Of a stretch of 64,000 nucleotides of DNA, positions 1-9,866 are shown one piece after another. Below the pieces are notes generated by a model that ran no database searches, was not told the origin of the DNA, and saw only the letters and a program-made list of their open reading frames with translations. The stretch is from Verrucomicrobiota bacterium (GTDB taxonomy: Bacteria > Verrucomicrobiota > Verrucomicrobiia > Verrucomicrobiales > Akkermansiaceae): NCBI GenBank assembly GCA_017301995.1, contig JAFLEH010000004.1:62001-126000 (forward strand), in the 5' to 3' direction. The position numbers were made by a program, and so were the translations under genes. Position 1 is the stretch's first letter. Each line of letters begins with the position of its first letter.

Positions 1-253
1 TGATGCGGGCGTGGTCGGAGCGGTCAGTTGCAAGCCGGGTGCCCAACCTACCCTGCGTTTCGAATTAAGGGTTGAACAATCGCAATCCGTCAGTAGCTCC
101 GGCGCCATCCGGTCCTTGCAAAAAAATTGTGAAAAAATTTGAATAATCTTATTGCAAGGACAATCTTACCGGCGGAACGAAGCTTCAGGAAGCCTGGCTG
201 GCGTGCGGCCGGTTCCGTACTACCTTTCCGCAAGACACCAACCCCTAACGACC

Positions 254-2827
254 ATGGGACTCGAAAAGATCACACAGAAACTCCAGGAAGCCCTGCAGAA
301 CGCGCAGAGCCTGGCCGCGAAATCGGCGCATCCCGAGCTGAAAAGCCTGCATGTGCTATTCGCCCTGCTCCAACAGGAGGGCGGGGTGGCGGTGCCGGTG
401 CTGCAGAAGGCCGGGGTGGATATCGCGCGCCTCAAGGCGGCCACGGCGGCGGCGCTGGCACGCGAGCCGCGGGTCCAGGGCGCGGGCAGTCAGCCGCAAT
501 TGAGCGTGGGGCTGCGGGCCACCTTGGAGGCCGCCGATGCCGCGCGGCAGGAGTTGGGCGACGACTATCTGAGCGTGGAACATTTTCTGTTAGGATCGCT
601 GTCGGGCGATTCTCCGGCTGGGAAAGTGCTCAAGGAATCCGGCCTGGACGAAACCAAGGCCCGCGAGGCGATCAAGAGCGTGCGCGGTTCCCAGAAGGTC
701 ACCGACGACAATCCGGAGGGAAAATACCAGGCGCTCGAGAAATACGGCACCGATCTAACCGCCAGAGCGCGCGAGGGGAAAATCGACCCGGTGATCGGCC
801 GCGACCATGAGATCCGGCGGGTGTTGCAGGTGCTCTCGCGGCGCACCAAGAACAACCCGGTGCTCATCGGCGAACCGGGCGTCGGCAAGACCGCGATCGT
901 CGAAGGCCTCGCGCGGCGGATCGTTTCCGGCGACGTGCCGGACGCGATGAAAAGCAAGCGGGTGATCACGCTGGACCTCGGCGGCATGCTGGCGGGCGCG
1001 AAGTACCGCGGCGAGTTCGAGGACCGGCTCAAGGCGTTTCTCAAGGAAGTCACCGACTCCCAAGGGCAGATCATCCTGTTCATCGACGAGCTGCACACCA
1101 TCGTCGGCGCGGGAGCCAGCGAGGGCGCGGTGGACGCGTCCAATCTGCTCAAGCCGCAGCTTGCGCGCGGCGAGTTGCATACCATCGGCGCCACCACCCT
1201 CGATGAATATCGCAAGCACATTGAAAAGGACGCCGCGCTCGAACGGCGGTTCCAGCCGGTGATGGTGGGCGAACCGTCGGTGGAAGATGCGATCGCCATT
1301 TTGCGCGGGCTCAAGGAGCGCTACGAAGTGCATCATGGCGTGCGCATTCAGGATGGCGCGCTGGTGGCCGCCGCCACTCTATCTGACAGATATATTTCCG
1401 GACGGTTTCTTCCGGACAAGGCGGTGGATCTGGTGGACGAGGCGGCGTCGCGGCTCAAGATCGAGCTGGATTCGATGCCGACCGAAATCGACGTGCTGGA
1501 GCGGCAGATCCTCCAGTTGGAAATGGAGAAGAAGGCGCTGGAAAAGGAAACCGACAAGGCATCCGCGGCGCGGCTCGACAAGGTGCGCGAGGAACAGGCC
1601 AATCTCCGCGAGCAATCTGCCGCCCTAATGGCACGCTGGCGCAATGAAAAGGCGGTGATCGACGAGGTTAGGGCGGCCCAGGAACGGATCGAGAATCTCA
1701 AGGTGGAGGCCGAGCGCGCCCAGCGGATCGGCGATCTGACGCGGGCCTCACAGATCACCTACGGCGACCTGCCATCGCTCAACAAGGAGTTGGATGCCGC
1801 GAAAGACCGTCTGGAGGAACTCCAGCATGACGGCGCGATGCTCAAGGAGGAGGTCACCGAGGACGACATCGCCCGCGTGGTTTCCTCGTGGACGGGAATT
1901 CCGGTGAACCGCCTGCAGGAAAGCGAAAAGCAGAAACTGGTGGGCATGGAAGGGCGGTTGGGTGCGCGCGTGATCGGCCAGACACGTGCGATCAAGGCGG
2001 TGGCCAATGCCGTGCGCCGCGCGCGGGCCGGCTTGCAGGATGAGAACCGGCCTATCGGATCCTTCCTGTTTCTCGGCCCCACCGGCGTGGGCAAGACCGA
2101 ACTCTCGAAAGCGCTCGCCGAATTTCTGTTCGATGACGAGGGCGCGATGGTCCGGATCGACATGTCCGAATACATGGAGAAACACAGCGTTTCGCGGCTG
2201 ATAGGCGCGCCTCCGGGTTATGTCGGCTATGACGAGGGCGGCCAACTGAGCGAACAGGTGCGGCGCAAGCCGTATTCGGTGGTGCTCTTCGACGAGGTGG
2301 AAAAGGCCCATGGCGACGTGTTCAACGTGCTGCTCCAGGTGCTCGATGACGGCCGCATCACCGACGGACAGGGTCGCACGGTGGATTTCCGCAATACGGT
2401 GATCATCATGACTTCCAACATCGGCTCGCAGTACATCCTGCACGATTCCAATTCCGAACAACGCGAGGCCAAGGTCACCGATGCCCTCCGCCAGCATTTC
2501 CGGCCGGAATTCCTCAACCGGATCGATGAGATCATCTTCTTCGACCGGCTCAGCCGCGGCGAGATCGCGTCGATCGTGGACCTGCAGTTGGAACGCGTGC
2601 GGAAACGCCTCGCCAAACAGGGACTGGGCCTCGCTCTAACCGAGGCGGCCAGGGAATTCATCGGCAACCAGGGCTACGACCCGGTCTATGGCGCGCGCCC
2701 CCTCAAGCGCGCGATCCAGCACCAGCTACTCGACCCGCTCAGCCTCGATCTGCTGGACGGCCGGTTCGCGGATGGCGACGTGGTCACCTGCGACGTGGAA
2801 AGCGGCGGGCTCGTTTTCCGGAAATGA
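254..2827 (+). CDS. clpB: ATP-dependent disaggregase ClpB
   Basis: Hsp100 disaggregase that resolves stress-aggregated proteins together with DnaK. The product is 857 residues, the same length as E. coli ClpB. The order is: N-terminal Clp repeat domain (about 1-145), first AAA+ module with Walker A GEPGVGKT near residue 206, a long coiled-coil middle domain (about 400-525) that separates ClpB from ClpA/C, and a second AAA+ module with GPTGVGKT near residue 609 followed by the ClpB C-terminal domain. The ATG at 254 was chosen over an in-frame upstream start because [18 protein letters not shown] matches the usual N-terminus. The leader (caccaacccctaacgacc) has no Shine-Dalgarno. I saw no CIRCE element upstream. 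dnaK is not in the window. Confidence 0.97.
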   Translation: MGLEKITQKLQEALQNAQSLAAKSAHPELKSLHVLFALLQQEGGVAVPVLQKAGVDIARLKAATAAALAREPRVQGAGSQPQLSVGLRATLEAADAARQELGDDYLSVEHFLLGSLSGDSPAGKVLKESGLDETKAREAIKSVRGSQKVTDDNPEGKYQALEKYGTDLTARAREGKIDPVIGRDHEIRRVLQVLSRRTKNNPVLIGEPGVGKTAIVEGLARRIVSGDVPDAMKSKRVITLDLGGMLAGAKYRGEFEDRLKAFLKEVTDSQGQIILFIDELHTIVGAGASEGAVDASNLLKPQLARGELHTIGATTLDEYRKHIEKDAALERRFQPVMVGEPSVEDAIAILRGLKERYEVHHGVRIQDGALVAAATLSDRYISGRFLPDKAVDLVDEAASRLKIELDSMPTEIDVLERQILQLEMEKKALEKETDKASAARLDKVREEQANLREQSAALMARWRNEKAVIDEVRAAQERIENLKVEAERAQRIGDLTRASQITYGDLPSLNKELDAAKDRLEELQHDGAMLKEEVTEDDIARVVSSWTGIPVNRLQESEKQKLVGMEGRLGARVIGQTRAIKAVANAVRRARAGLQDENRPIGSFLFLGPTGVGKTELSKALAEFLFDDEGAMVRIDMSEYMEKHSVSRLIGAPPGYVGYDEGGQLSEQVRRKPYSVVLFDEVEKAHGDVFNVLLQVLDDGRITDGQGRTVDFRNTVIIMTSNIGSQYILHDSNSEQREAKVTDALRQHFRPEFLNRIDEIIFFDRLSRGEIASIVDLQLERVRKRLAKQGLGLALTEAAREFIGNQGYDPVYGARPLKRAIQHQLLDPLSLDLLDGRFADGDVVTCDVESGGLVFRK

Positions 2828-2926
2828 GCCTGGAGGCGGAAATGAACCGGATGGCACGGATGCGCTATCAGGGGACTATCCTGATCCGGAATGGGCCATC
2901 GGCGTTTTCATTTTCCATTTCGGGAC

Positions 2927-2964
2927 AAAAAAACCGGGTCCCGGAATGGCTCCGGGACCCGGTT
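2927..2964 (-). terminator. Rho-independent terminator of rpsA
   Basis: A perfect 14-bp inverted repeat (2932-2945 and 2951-2964) with a 5-nt loop. On the minus strand it is followed by seven T (A-run 2927-2933 on the plus strand). It lies just past the rpsA stop codon. Read from clpB there is no T-run after the stem, so it is mainly an rpsA terminator. Confidence 0.9.
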
Positions 2965-2992
2965 GGGATTCGTTAGGATATGTGGCGGGGGC

Positions 2993-4696
2993 TTATTCGC
3001 CCGGGCTCCATTCCTCGGCAGCGGCGGCGGCGAGGTTGAAGGCCTGTTCCAGGCCCACCATCTCGCTGGACGGACGGAGGCTTTCGAACGTGGCGCTTTC
3101 CTTCTTGATCTGCTCGTCGCTGTAGTTGACGGCCTTGATCGAGAGGCCGATGCGGCGCTCGACCTTGTCCACCTTGATCACGCGGGCTTCGACTTCCTCG
3201 CCGACCTTGATGACGTCCTTGACCTTTTCCACGTGGTCCTCGCTGAGCTGCGAGATGTGGATGAGGCCGTCGATGTCGCCGTCGAGGCTGACAAAGGCGC
3301 CGAACGAGGCGATCTTCGCCACCGTGCCCTTGACCAGGTCGCCGACCTTGAAGCGGCCGTCGATGATGCTCCACGGGTCCTCGTCGATCTGTTTGACGCC
3401 GAGGGAGACGCGTTGGTTCGCCTTGTCGATGGCGAGCACCACGGCTTCCACTTCGTCGCCCTTCTTGAGCATTTCGGACGGGTGGTTGATCTTGCGGGTC
3501 CAGGACATGTCGGAGACGTGGATCATGCCGTCGATGCCTTCTTCCAGCTCCACAAACGCACCGTAGGCGGTGAGGTTGCGGACGGGGCCCTTGATGGTGG
3601 CGCCAACCGGGTAGCGGAGTTCGATTTCGTCCCACGGGTTGGTGTCGAGCTGGCGGACGCCGAGCGAGATCTTCTGCTCGTCGATGCTGATACCGAGCAC
3701 CACGGCCTGGATTTCCTGGCCGATTTCGAGCACGTCGCTCGGGCGGGTGATGCGTTTGACCCAGGAAAGTTCGGAGACGTGGACGAGGCCTTCCACGCCG
3801 CGCTCGATTTCCACGAACGCGCCGTAGGGGAGGAGCTTGGTCACGCGGCCCTTGACCTGCTGGCCGATGGGGTATTTGCGCTCGATATCTTCCCAGGGGT
3901 TGTCGGACATCTGCTTGAGGCCGAGGGAAACGCGCTCTTTCTCGCGGTCCACATCGAGGATGACCACGTCCACAAGCTGGCCGATGTGGAGCAGTTCGGA
4001 GGGATGGTTGATCCGGCCCCACGACATGTCGGTGATGTGGAGCAGGCCGTCCATGCCCTGCAGGTCCACGAACGCGCCGAAATCGGTGATGTTCTTGATC
4101 GCGCCGGTGACTTTGTCGCCGTTCTTGACGGTCTGGAGGAAACGCTGGCGGAGTTCGGAGCGCTCGGCTTCGATGACTTCGCGGCGGGAAAGGACGATGT
4201 TCTTGCGGTCGTCGTTGACCTTGACGATCTTGAACTCGTAGATGTTGCCGACGTATTCGTTGAGATCCTTCGGCGGGATGATATCGACCTGCGAGCCGGG
4301 AAGGAAAGCTTCGACGCCGACGTTCACCGTCAGGCCGCCTTTGACCACGCTCTTGACCTTGCCGCGGACGAGTCCGCCGTCCTGGAAGACCTTGACGATT
4401 TTCTCCCAGTTCTGTTTGTGGGCGGCCTTTTCCTTGGAGAGGACGACCATGCCTTCCTCGTTCTCGAGTTTTTCGAGCAGGACTTCGATTTCGTCGCCGA
4501 TTTCGATTTCCTCATCCTCGAATTCATTGGAGGGGATGGCTCCCTCGGACTTGTAGCCGACATCGACGAGGACGACTTGCGGGCGGATTTCGAGGATCGT
4601 GCCCTTGACGATCGATCCTTCGCGGAATTCGCGGAATTTGGAATCGATCAGGTCGTTCAGTTCTTGGTTGGTGGGTTCCGCTGTGGCGGTGCTCAT
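2993..4696 (-). CDS. rpsA: 30S ribosomal protein S1
   Basis: Ribosomal protein S1, which binds mRNA on the 30S subunit. The 567-residue product carries six consecutive S1 (OB-fold) repeats. Typical repeat motifs are GAFVDLQGMDGLLHITDMSW, GAFVEIERGVEGLVHVSELS and GAFVSLDGDIDGLIHISQLS. E. coli S1 has 557 residues and six repeats, so the protein is full length. The start MSTATAEPTNQELNDLI was chosen because upstream in-frame sequence is low-complexity and the family begins here. The leader is strikingly A/C-rich (ccccaaccaaaacaac before ATG) with no Shine-Dalgarno nearby. It is transcribed convergently with clpB and ends at the strong terminator at 2927-2964. Confidence 0.96.
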   Translation of the reverse strand: MSTATAEPTNQELNDLIDSKFREFREGSIVKGTILEIRPQVVLVDVGYKSEGAIPSNEFEDEEIEIGDEIEVLLEKLENEEGMVVLSKEKAAHKQNWEKIVKVFQDGGLVRGKVKSVVKGGLTVNVGVEAFLPGSQVDIIPPKDLNEYVGNIYEFKIVKVNDDRKNIVLSRREVIEAERSELRQRFLQTVKNGDKVTGAIKNITDFGAFVDLQGMDGLLHITDMSWGRINHPSELLHIGQLVDVVILDVDREKERVSLGLKQMSDNPWEDIERKYPIGQQVKGRVTKLLPYGAFVEIERGVEGLVHVSELSWVKRITRPSDVLEIGQEIQAVVLGISIDEQKISLGVRQLDTNPWDEIELRYPVGATIKGPVRNLTAYGAFVELEEGIDGMIHVSDMSWTRKINHPSEMLKKGDEVEAVVLAIDKANQRVSLGVKQIDEDPWSIIDGRFKVGDLVKGTVAKIASFGAFVSLDGDIDGLIHISQLSEDHVEKVKDVIKVGEEVEARVIKVDKVERRIGLSIKAVNYSDEQIKKESATFESLRPSSEMVGLEQAFNLAAAAAEEWSPGE

Positions 4697-5016
4697 GTTG
4701 TTTTGGTTGGGGGTTGTGTTGATGGTTCGTTTTCCTTCCGACTTTGCCCCGGGAATATGGCTTCTGGCAAGGCACCGGGGCTCCAACCGCCTGCCAGAAA
4801 AAAGAAAAACGGGGCGGCGATTCTGGATGCGGGACGGGGATTGGCAAGGCAAAAGGCAGAAATCGCGGAAAAATCGGGAAATTTTTGGGATGATCGGGAC
4901 GGGATCGCGCAAATTTTGCGGGTTTGTGCGGGTTCCGGGTTGACAGGCCTTCGATCTGGCCGACGATGGGCACGGCTTGGATATGTTCCGGCCATCAACC
5001 CCCAAACCAAATTCCC

Positions 5017-5427
5017 ATGAAAAGACACCTCTGGATTCCTGTAGCAGCCGCAGCCCTGTGCATCACCGCGTGCGACAAGAAGGACGAAACCGCCGACAAG
5101 CTCAAGGAGGCGACCCAACAGGCCGCCGACAGTGCCAAGGACGCGATCGACAGCGGAAAGAAAGCCGCCGACGAGGCATCGGCCAAGGCGAAGCAGTTGG
5201 CCGATGAGACGGCCGCGAAGGCGAAGGAAGTGGCTGACGCCGCCGCCAAAGCTGCCGAGGAAAAGAAGAAGGAACTTGAGGAAGCCGCCAAAAAGGCAGC
5301 GGAAACCGTCACTCCGCCGCCTGCCCCGGCTCCGGTTCCCGCCCCGCCGCCTGCTCCCGCGCCAGCCCCCGCTCCGGAGCCGGCACCCGCGCCCGCACCA
5401 CCGCCTGCTCCGGCTGGTGGTCAGTGA
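5017..5427 (+). CDS. Small Ala/Lys-rich lipoprotein with proline-rich tail
   Basis: Predicted lipoprotein of 136 residues with unknown function. A short signal peptide ends in the lipobox ITAC, with the lipidated Cys at residue 19. The middle (about 25-95) is an Ala/Lys/Asp/Glu-rich stretch resembling LEA-like or coiled-coil helices (KAKEVADAAAKAAEEKKK). The last 35 residues are Pro-Ala repeats, which suggests a spacer through peptidoglycan or the periplasm. A TTGACA at 4940-4945 may be its -35, but the matching -10 is poor. The gene is monocistronic and ends at the hairpin at 5460-5499. A structural role in the cell envelope is only a guess. Confidence 0.8.
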   Translation: MKRHLWIPVAAAALCITACDKKDETADKLKEATQQAADSAKDAIDSGKKAADEASAKAKQLADETAAKAKEVADAAAKAAEEKKKELEEAAKKAAETVTPPPAPAPVPAPPPAPAPAPAPEPAPAPAPPPAPAGGQ

Positions 5428-5459
5428 TCGGACTTTTTCCACCGCATGAGATTGCACTG

Positions 5460-5499
5460 CCGCCGATTCCGGTCATTGCCGGGGTCGGCGGTTTGTTTT
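5460..5499 (+). terminator. Rho-independent terminator of the lipoprotein gene
   Basis: A 13-bp stem (5460-5472 with 5479-5491, two G:U pairs), a 6-nt loop, then tttgtttt at 5492-5499. It follows the lipoprotein stop codon and lies between two convergent genes. Confidence 0.75.
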
Positions 5500-5502
5500 G
5501 CA

Positions 5503-8500
5503 TCAATCCTCCACGATCACCCTGAAACCGACCCACATCACCGGGTGATAGTCCTGAAATACGGCCCGGTGGCTGCTGGTGCATTGGGCGGGGCGGTTCC
5601 ACCATGACCCGCCGCGGACCACCCGCTCGCCGGGCGCGGAGGGATCGTTGCGGGCGTCATCGGCGTAGGGATAGGGGAGGTAATGGGACCGTGTCCACTC
5701 CGCGACATTGCCATGCATGTCGTGGAGGCCGAACGGGTTCGGCAGGTAGCTGCCGGGTTTGGTGGATAGATGGTGGCCATCATTATGTGCCGGATCGTAA
5801 AGCAGGGGCAGGTCGAATTTGTTGGGATCGGGGACGATCCGGATGGCGTGATAGGTTTGGTCGGCGGTGCAGGCCGCGAAGCGGGTGATCGACAGGTCCG
5901 CCATGTTGGCTTGGGTGGAGTAATCGGCTGATAGATCGCCGAACGGGAAATCGCCCGGCGATCCCGCCCGCGCGGCCCATTCCCATTGGGCCTCGGTGGG
6001 AAGCGTGACCTTCTTGCCGGATTGCCGGGACAGCCACTCGCAAAACGCCATCGCCTCGCGGAAGGAGGCGCGGCAGACCGGCTGGTCGTCGCCATTGAGC
6101 GACCACGGACGCTGGCCGAACTGATAGTTCAGCGCGTCGGCGACGCGTGAGTCGTGATCGGGATCGTAGTGCCGGAACTGGCCGTTGGTGATCTCGAATT
6201 TCGCCATGCGGAACGGTTGCGTGATCCGGGCCAGGCTGACCGGTTGTTCGTCCCGGTGCCCGGTGGCGGATCCCATGGCGAACTCGCCCGCTGGAATCCG
6301 CACGAGCGGGATCCTAACACCGCCCGCTTCGAGCACGGACTCGGCGTCGGTGCCCTGGAGTTCGCGCGCCTTCGTGGCGGCGAACGGCCATCCTGCGGGA
6401 GCGATCTTCGGATTGGAAATCGGGGGGAGGGGAGCGGGAAGAATCGGCTCCACGGGCGACGGCTCCGGCGGCAGGTCCTCGTGGTTCTCGCAGACGTTGG
6501 CGTAGGTCTCGCGCATCTTCGAGCGGTCGGATTCGAGTTGTTTGGCGTTCCCCCATTTCACCGACGACCACGAGCCATGATAGGGCCGGTTGAGATCGAC
6601 CCATGTGGCGAGCCGGTCCATCGCGTCGGCGTCGAGGTTCACGCCGTGGTGTCCCTTGCGCAGAAGCTGGCCGAGTTCCGTGGTGGAAAAATGGAATTCC
6701 ATCGGCGAGAGAAGGTGGTAGTCACCCTCGATGCCATTGGAGCGGGTGTAGGGAAACAGATTGATATAGCTGGTGGAGAAATGTCCGGCGTTGGCACCGC
6801 CGTTGCCCGATATTTTGCTAGACCAGTCGGTCGCCGCAATGCCTCCGCGCAGGTCGGGCTGGGCTTTGGTTCCGTCGTGGCAGGCGGAGCAATGCCGGTC
6901 CAGCACCGGCTGGACTTCGCGGTCGAACCCGAAGCCCGCGGGTTTCGCGCGCCAAGGTTTGAGATCGGCGGCGGGCGCGGCAAAGGCGATGGAGCCCCGT
7001 GACGATGGAGCGGAATCGTGGTTTTCATGGCAGCCGACGCATGACAGCACCTCGCCGGGCATGGCGGTCATCCACGAGCGCATCTGTGCGAGCGCCTGGC
7101 CGTTTTCGTCCAACGGTTGGAGCGAAACGGGCGTGTTGGCGGGCACCTTGAACTTCGCCGAGCCGTCCGGATGGACCGGCACGGTGCCGAGCGGGCGGTG
7201 GATGTCCCATGGTCCATCCAAACCGAGCACGCCGTAGAGCCCGCCGACGTTATGATAACTGAATGTATAGGAAAACACCCGCAGCGCCTTGACGGTGCCG
7301 CGCGGGATGCCTTTGAGTCCGGGACCCTCGTAGATGTCCTGCAGATAGACGGTGGCGTCCTTTTTCGCGAGGTTCACCTTGTCCGGAATCACCGGCGGCA
7401 CCGGGCGGGCGATCACGGGGATCGGCTCCAACACGCAAAGGCCGGGAAGCTCCTTGAGCGGCAGCAGGTTGTCGAACGCGTCCGCCAGATAGATCCCCCA
7501 GCCGTGCTTCGGCGAAGGCTGGCAGGCGGTGATGACGTATTTCCCGCTCAGCGGCTGCGGATGGAGAAACCGCGGCCAAACACCGCGCATGTGATCGTAG
7601 ATCCGGCCTTTGCCGCTGGGGGTGGTCGGTTTCGAGGGAAACTGCCGGACCACTCCCGTGTCCTCGGTGCGACCGAGGGCGGCGTCCAGCAGATAGAGTT
7701 CTCCCAGGCGCGCGTCGCCGTGATGGCCCGACGAAACGCCGACGACCTGGGTGGCGGATCCCGGGACCGGCGTGGCATAGAAGAACGCGGAAGGCCAGTA
7801 GGAATTGGAGCCGTAGAACGACCGCTGGTTGGTTCCGTCCGGGTTCATCGTCATCAGCAGCCGCGTGTTGGAGTGCGGTGTGTCCGTGTATTCCCAGCGT
7901 TGATAGAGAATGGTGCCGTCCGCCAGCACGCGGGGGCACCAGTTGTGTTCCTGATCGAAGCACAACTGGCGGATCTTTCCGTCGGCGGACATTCTAACCA
8001 GATTGGCGACGTGCGCGTTGCCGGCGACGCATGGCACGGACACCATCGGCAGGGTGGATGTGAAGAGCACCTCGCCATTCGGCAGATAGCAGGCGTCGTA
8101 GTTGTCAACGCCCTCGCGGATGTCCGGAGAAACCTGCCGCAGGCCGGAGCCGTCGAGTTTCACCTCGTGCACCTGCCACGCGTGATCGTTAGGCATGGAG
8201 AACATCAGGCGCGTGGCGTCGAAATGCAGACAGAAATCGCCGGCGAAACGGGTGGACTCCGGGGTGAAGACGGTCGTGTCCGGTCCCTTGCCATGGAGCG
8301 AGAAGCTGATGATGGAATTCTGAAAGCCTGTTTTTGGGATCGACGAGTTCGAGTGGAAATTCGCCGGAAGTCCCGGCTTGTCGGTTTTGCGCGCGATGAT
8401 CCGGTCGAAATCGAGCAGCGGATTGGCAAGCAGGATTTCCCGTTGCAGAGCGAGGACGGCGCGGGCTTCTTCTATCGCCGCGGGGTCGCCCTGTTGGAGG

Positions 8501-8730
8501 CGTTGGGCGAGCGCCTTGGGATCCGGGATGGCGGCGATCCTGCGGCGCAGTCCGTCCGGATCCGGAAACCGGCCGGGGGCGGATGCCGCGATGTCGTCGA
8601 GGGCGCGCTTAAGTCCGTCGGGATTGATGAGGGCGATCTGGTTCGCGGTGCTCTGATCGACGGGATTTCCGGCGGATGCGGATTGCTGCAAGAGCACGAT
8701 GAGGAGTGGGAGAGTGAGACGGAACGACAT
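5503..8730 (-). CDS. Secreted HzsA-related haem-binding protein fused to a SUMF1 domain
   Basis: Exported protein of 1075 residues. After the signal peptide (about 1-20) there is a large region (about 150-560) with TolB/beta-propeller character, for example NDHAWQVHEVKLDGSGLRQV, that resembles HzsA-related proteins of Planctomycetes and Verrucomicrobia. Two c-type haem motifs follow, CVGCH near 561 and CSACH near 613. The C-terminus (about 790-1075) is a SUMF1/formylglycine-generating-enzyme-like domain (VRIPAGEFAMGS, HGNVAEWT, RVVRGGSWW). Of the two copper-binding Cys of true FGE in the RGGS region, only the second seems present (RGGSWWNRPAQC), so sulfatase-activating activity is doubtful. 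It stands alone, divergent from exbD. Substrate and redox role are unknown. Confidence 0.75.
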   Translation of the reverse strand: MSFRLTLPLLIVLLQQSASAGNPVDQSTANQIALINPDGLKRALDDIAASAPGRFPDPDGLRRRIAAIPDPKALAQRLQQGDPAAIEEARAVLALQREILLANPLLDFDRIIARKTDKPGLPANFHSNSSIPKTGFQNSIISFSLHGKGPDTTVFTPESTRFAGDFCLHFDATRLMFSMPNDHAWQVHEVKLDGSGLRQVSPDIREGVDNYDACYLPNGEVLFTSTLPMVSVPCVAGNAHVANLVRMSADGKIRQLCFDQEHNWCPRVLADGTILYQRWEYTDTPHSNTRLLMTMNPDGTNQRSFYGSNSYWPSAFFYATPVPGSATQVVGVSSGHHGDARLGELYLLDAALGRTEDTGVVRQFPSKPTTPSGKGRIYDHMRGVWPRFLHPQPLSGKYVITACQPSPKHGWGIYLADAFDNLLPLKELPGLCVLEPIPVIARPVPPVIPDKVNLAKKDATVYLQDIYEGPGLKGIPRGTVKALRVFSYTFSYHNVGGLYGVLGLDGPWDIHRPLGTVPVHPDGSAKFKVPANTPVSLQPLDENGQALAQMRSWMTAMPGEVLSCVGCHENHDSAPSSRGSIAFAAPAADLKPWRAKPAGFGFDREVQPVLDRHCSACHDGTKAQPDLRGGIAATDWSSKISGNGGANAGHFSTSYINLFPYTRSNGIEGDYHLLSPMEFHFSTTELGQLLRKGHHGVNLDADAMDRLATWVDLNRPYHGSWSSVKWGNAKQLESDRSKMRETYANVCENHEDLPPEPSPVEPILPAPLPPISNPKIAPAGWPFAATKARELQGTDAESVLEAGGVRIPLVRIPAGEFAMGSATGHRDEQPVSLARITQPFRMAKFEITNGQFRHYDPDHDSRVADALNYQFGQRPWSLNGDDQPVCRASFREAMAFCEWLSRQSGKKVTLPTEAQWEWAARAGSPGDFPFGDLSADYSTQANMADLSITRFAACTADQTYHAIRIVPDPNKFDLPLLYDPAHNDGHHLSTKPGSYLPNPFGLHDMHGNVAEWTRSHYLPYPYADDARNDPSAPGERVVRGGSWWNRPAQCTSSHRAVFQDYHPVMWVGFRVIVED

Positions 8731-8895
8731 GATGGCGCTGGCGATGTTTCCAATCGCGCGGCATCACATACCCTGAAGTTATGGGATATCTTTCAAATGA
8801 CCGGAGATCACCCCAAGGACCGGACGTCAACGAACGTTGGAAGGTTCGGAAACGCGCGGAATAGAGCATGTTTCCACCCCATCCATCAAAACACC

Positions 8896-9339
8896 ATGAC
8901 CAGAAAACGACGCCCCGCCGATGACAGCGACGAATGCTCGCTTGATATGTCTCCGATGATCGACATGGTTTTCCTGCTGTTGATATTTTTCATCGTCAAC
9001 GCCACCGCGATTGTCGTGCGAACGGACCCGGAGGTGGCCTTGTGCCATGCCTCGGCGGGAACGAAACCACCCGACGGCCGCGGGCGGATTGTGGTGAACG
9101 TGCGGTCGGACGGCACATTCACCGCCGAAGATCCGAACGTGCGCCTCGCGGACGGCGCGGCGGTGGAGGAGATGGTTAGAAAAGCCAAGATCCGGTGGGA
9201 TGCCGAAGGCGTGATGCCCGCACTGCACTTGCGGGGTGATCGTGCGGCCCTCTTCCGGCACAGCCGTGTCGCCGTCAAGGCTGCCGCAAAGGCGAGGGTG
9301 GACAAGGTGGTGTTCTCCGTCCTGCCCGGAGAATGTTAG
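8896..9339 (+). CDS. Biopolymer transport protein ExbD/TolR family
   Basis: Inner-membrane ExbD/TolR-like protein of 147 residues. The cytoplasmic start is followed by one membrane helix (MIDMVFLLLIFFIVNATAIV), which carries the conserved Asp used for proton-driven energy transduction, and then a periplasmic domain ending in KVVFSVLPGE. These proteins normally work with ExbB/TolQ and TonB/TolA. No ExbB or TonB gene lies next to it, so it is either an orphan or works with partners encoded elsewhere. The ATG at 8896 lies directly before MTRKRRPADD. The leader is ccatccatcaaaacacc, without Shine-Dalgarno. The upstream neighbour is the divergent HzsA-related gene. Confidence 0.85.
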   Translation: MTRKRRPADDSDECSLDMSPMIDMVFLLLIFFIVNATAIVVRTDPEVALCHASAGTKPPDGRGRIVVNVRSDGTFTAEDPNVRLADGAAVEEMVRKAKIRWDAEGVMPALHLRGDRAALFRHSRVAVKAAAKARVDKVVFSVLPGEC

Positions 9340-9414
9340 AAAACACGGTCTAACGGGAGGCGTGGAGGCACGGGACTTCCGGGTGGGAAGGGCCAGGGCG
9401 AATTGCCCGATTGC

Positions 9415-9804
9415 TCAAAACACCTGATCACCCGGTGGCGGAGGCTCGACGGGTTTCGCAGGAGCGGGATTCGCCGGAGTGGCCGGTTGGATCGAGGGAA
9501 CCACTTGGTGATTCGTGGGAATTCCGGTCGGGCGTTCGACATTCACCTTCGCCGGGAAGAGCAGGAATGCCACCGTGATGGCCGCGTATGCGAGACCGGC
9601 ACCGTAGGCCCAGCGGGCGGTGCCCATGTCGTCAACGAGGGTGGTCACGCGCCTCCACAAGGCGGCGAGAGCTGATTCCGGCACAGTCTCCTCGCGTTGG
9701 CGGCGGTGGAATTCGAGGAGGAAATTCTGCCAGTATTCTTCCCCGGGGCGCTCAACGCGCCTCGCGGCCAGCAGTGCTCCAAGTTGTTCAGGGGTCGGTT
9801 TCAT
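9415..9804 (-). CDS. Single-pass membrane protein, probable anti-sigma partner
   Basis: 129 residues: a soluble N-terminal half (MKPTPEQLGALLAARRVERP), one membrane helix near residues 66-84 (AYGAGLAYAAITVAFLLFPA), and a Pro-rich C-terminal tail. It starts 62 bp after the ECF sigma gene on the same strand. That position and topology (cytoplasmic domain, one helix, outer tail) are typical of an anti-sigma factor. The zinc-type HxxxCxxC motif of many anti-sigma factors is absent, so the assignment rests on context only. Confidence 0.6.
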   Translation of the reverse strand: MKPTPEQLGALLAARRVERPGEEYWQNFLLEFHRRQREETVPESALAALWRRVTTLVDDMGTARWAYGAGLAYAAITVAFLLFPAKVNVERPTGIPTNHQVVPSIQPATPANPAPAKPVEPPPPGDQVF

Positions 9805-9866
9805 CGCGAACGATGGTTAAGAAATACGAAATTTCAGGAAAGGGGCAAGAAAAATTTTCGAAAATT

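Noticed and set aside
2891..5020. A 709-codon open frame on the plus strand opposite rpsA
   Set aside because: The translation is a low-complexity Asp/Val/His-rich shadow of the S1 repeats. rpsA on the minus strand has full family motifs and its own terminator.
5503..7800. The SUMF1 domain as the activating enzyme of the sulfatase at 50581
   Set aside because: One of the two copper-binding Cys is replaced by Asn, the domain is fused to haem-binding parts and the gene is 45 kb away.
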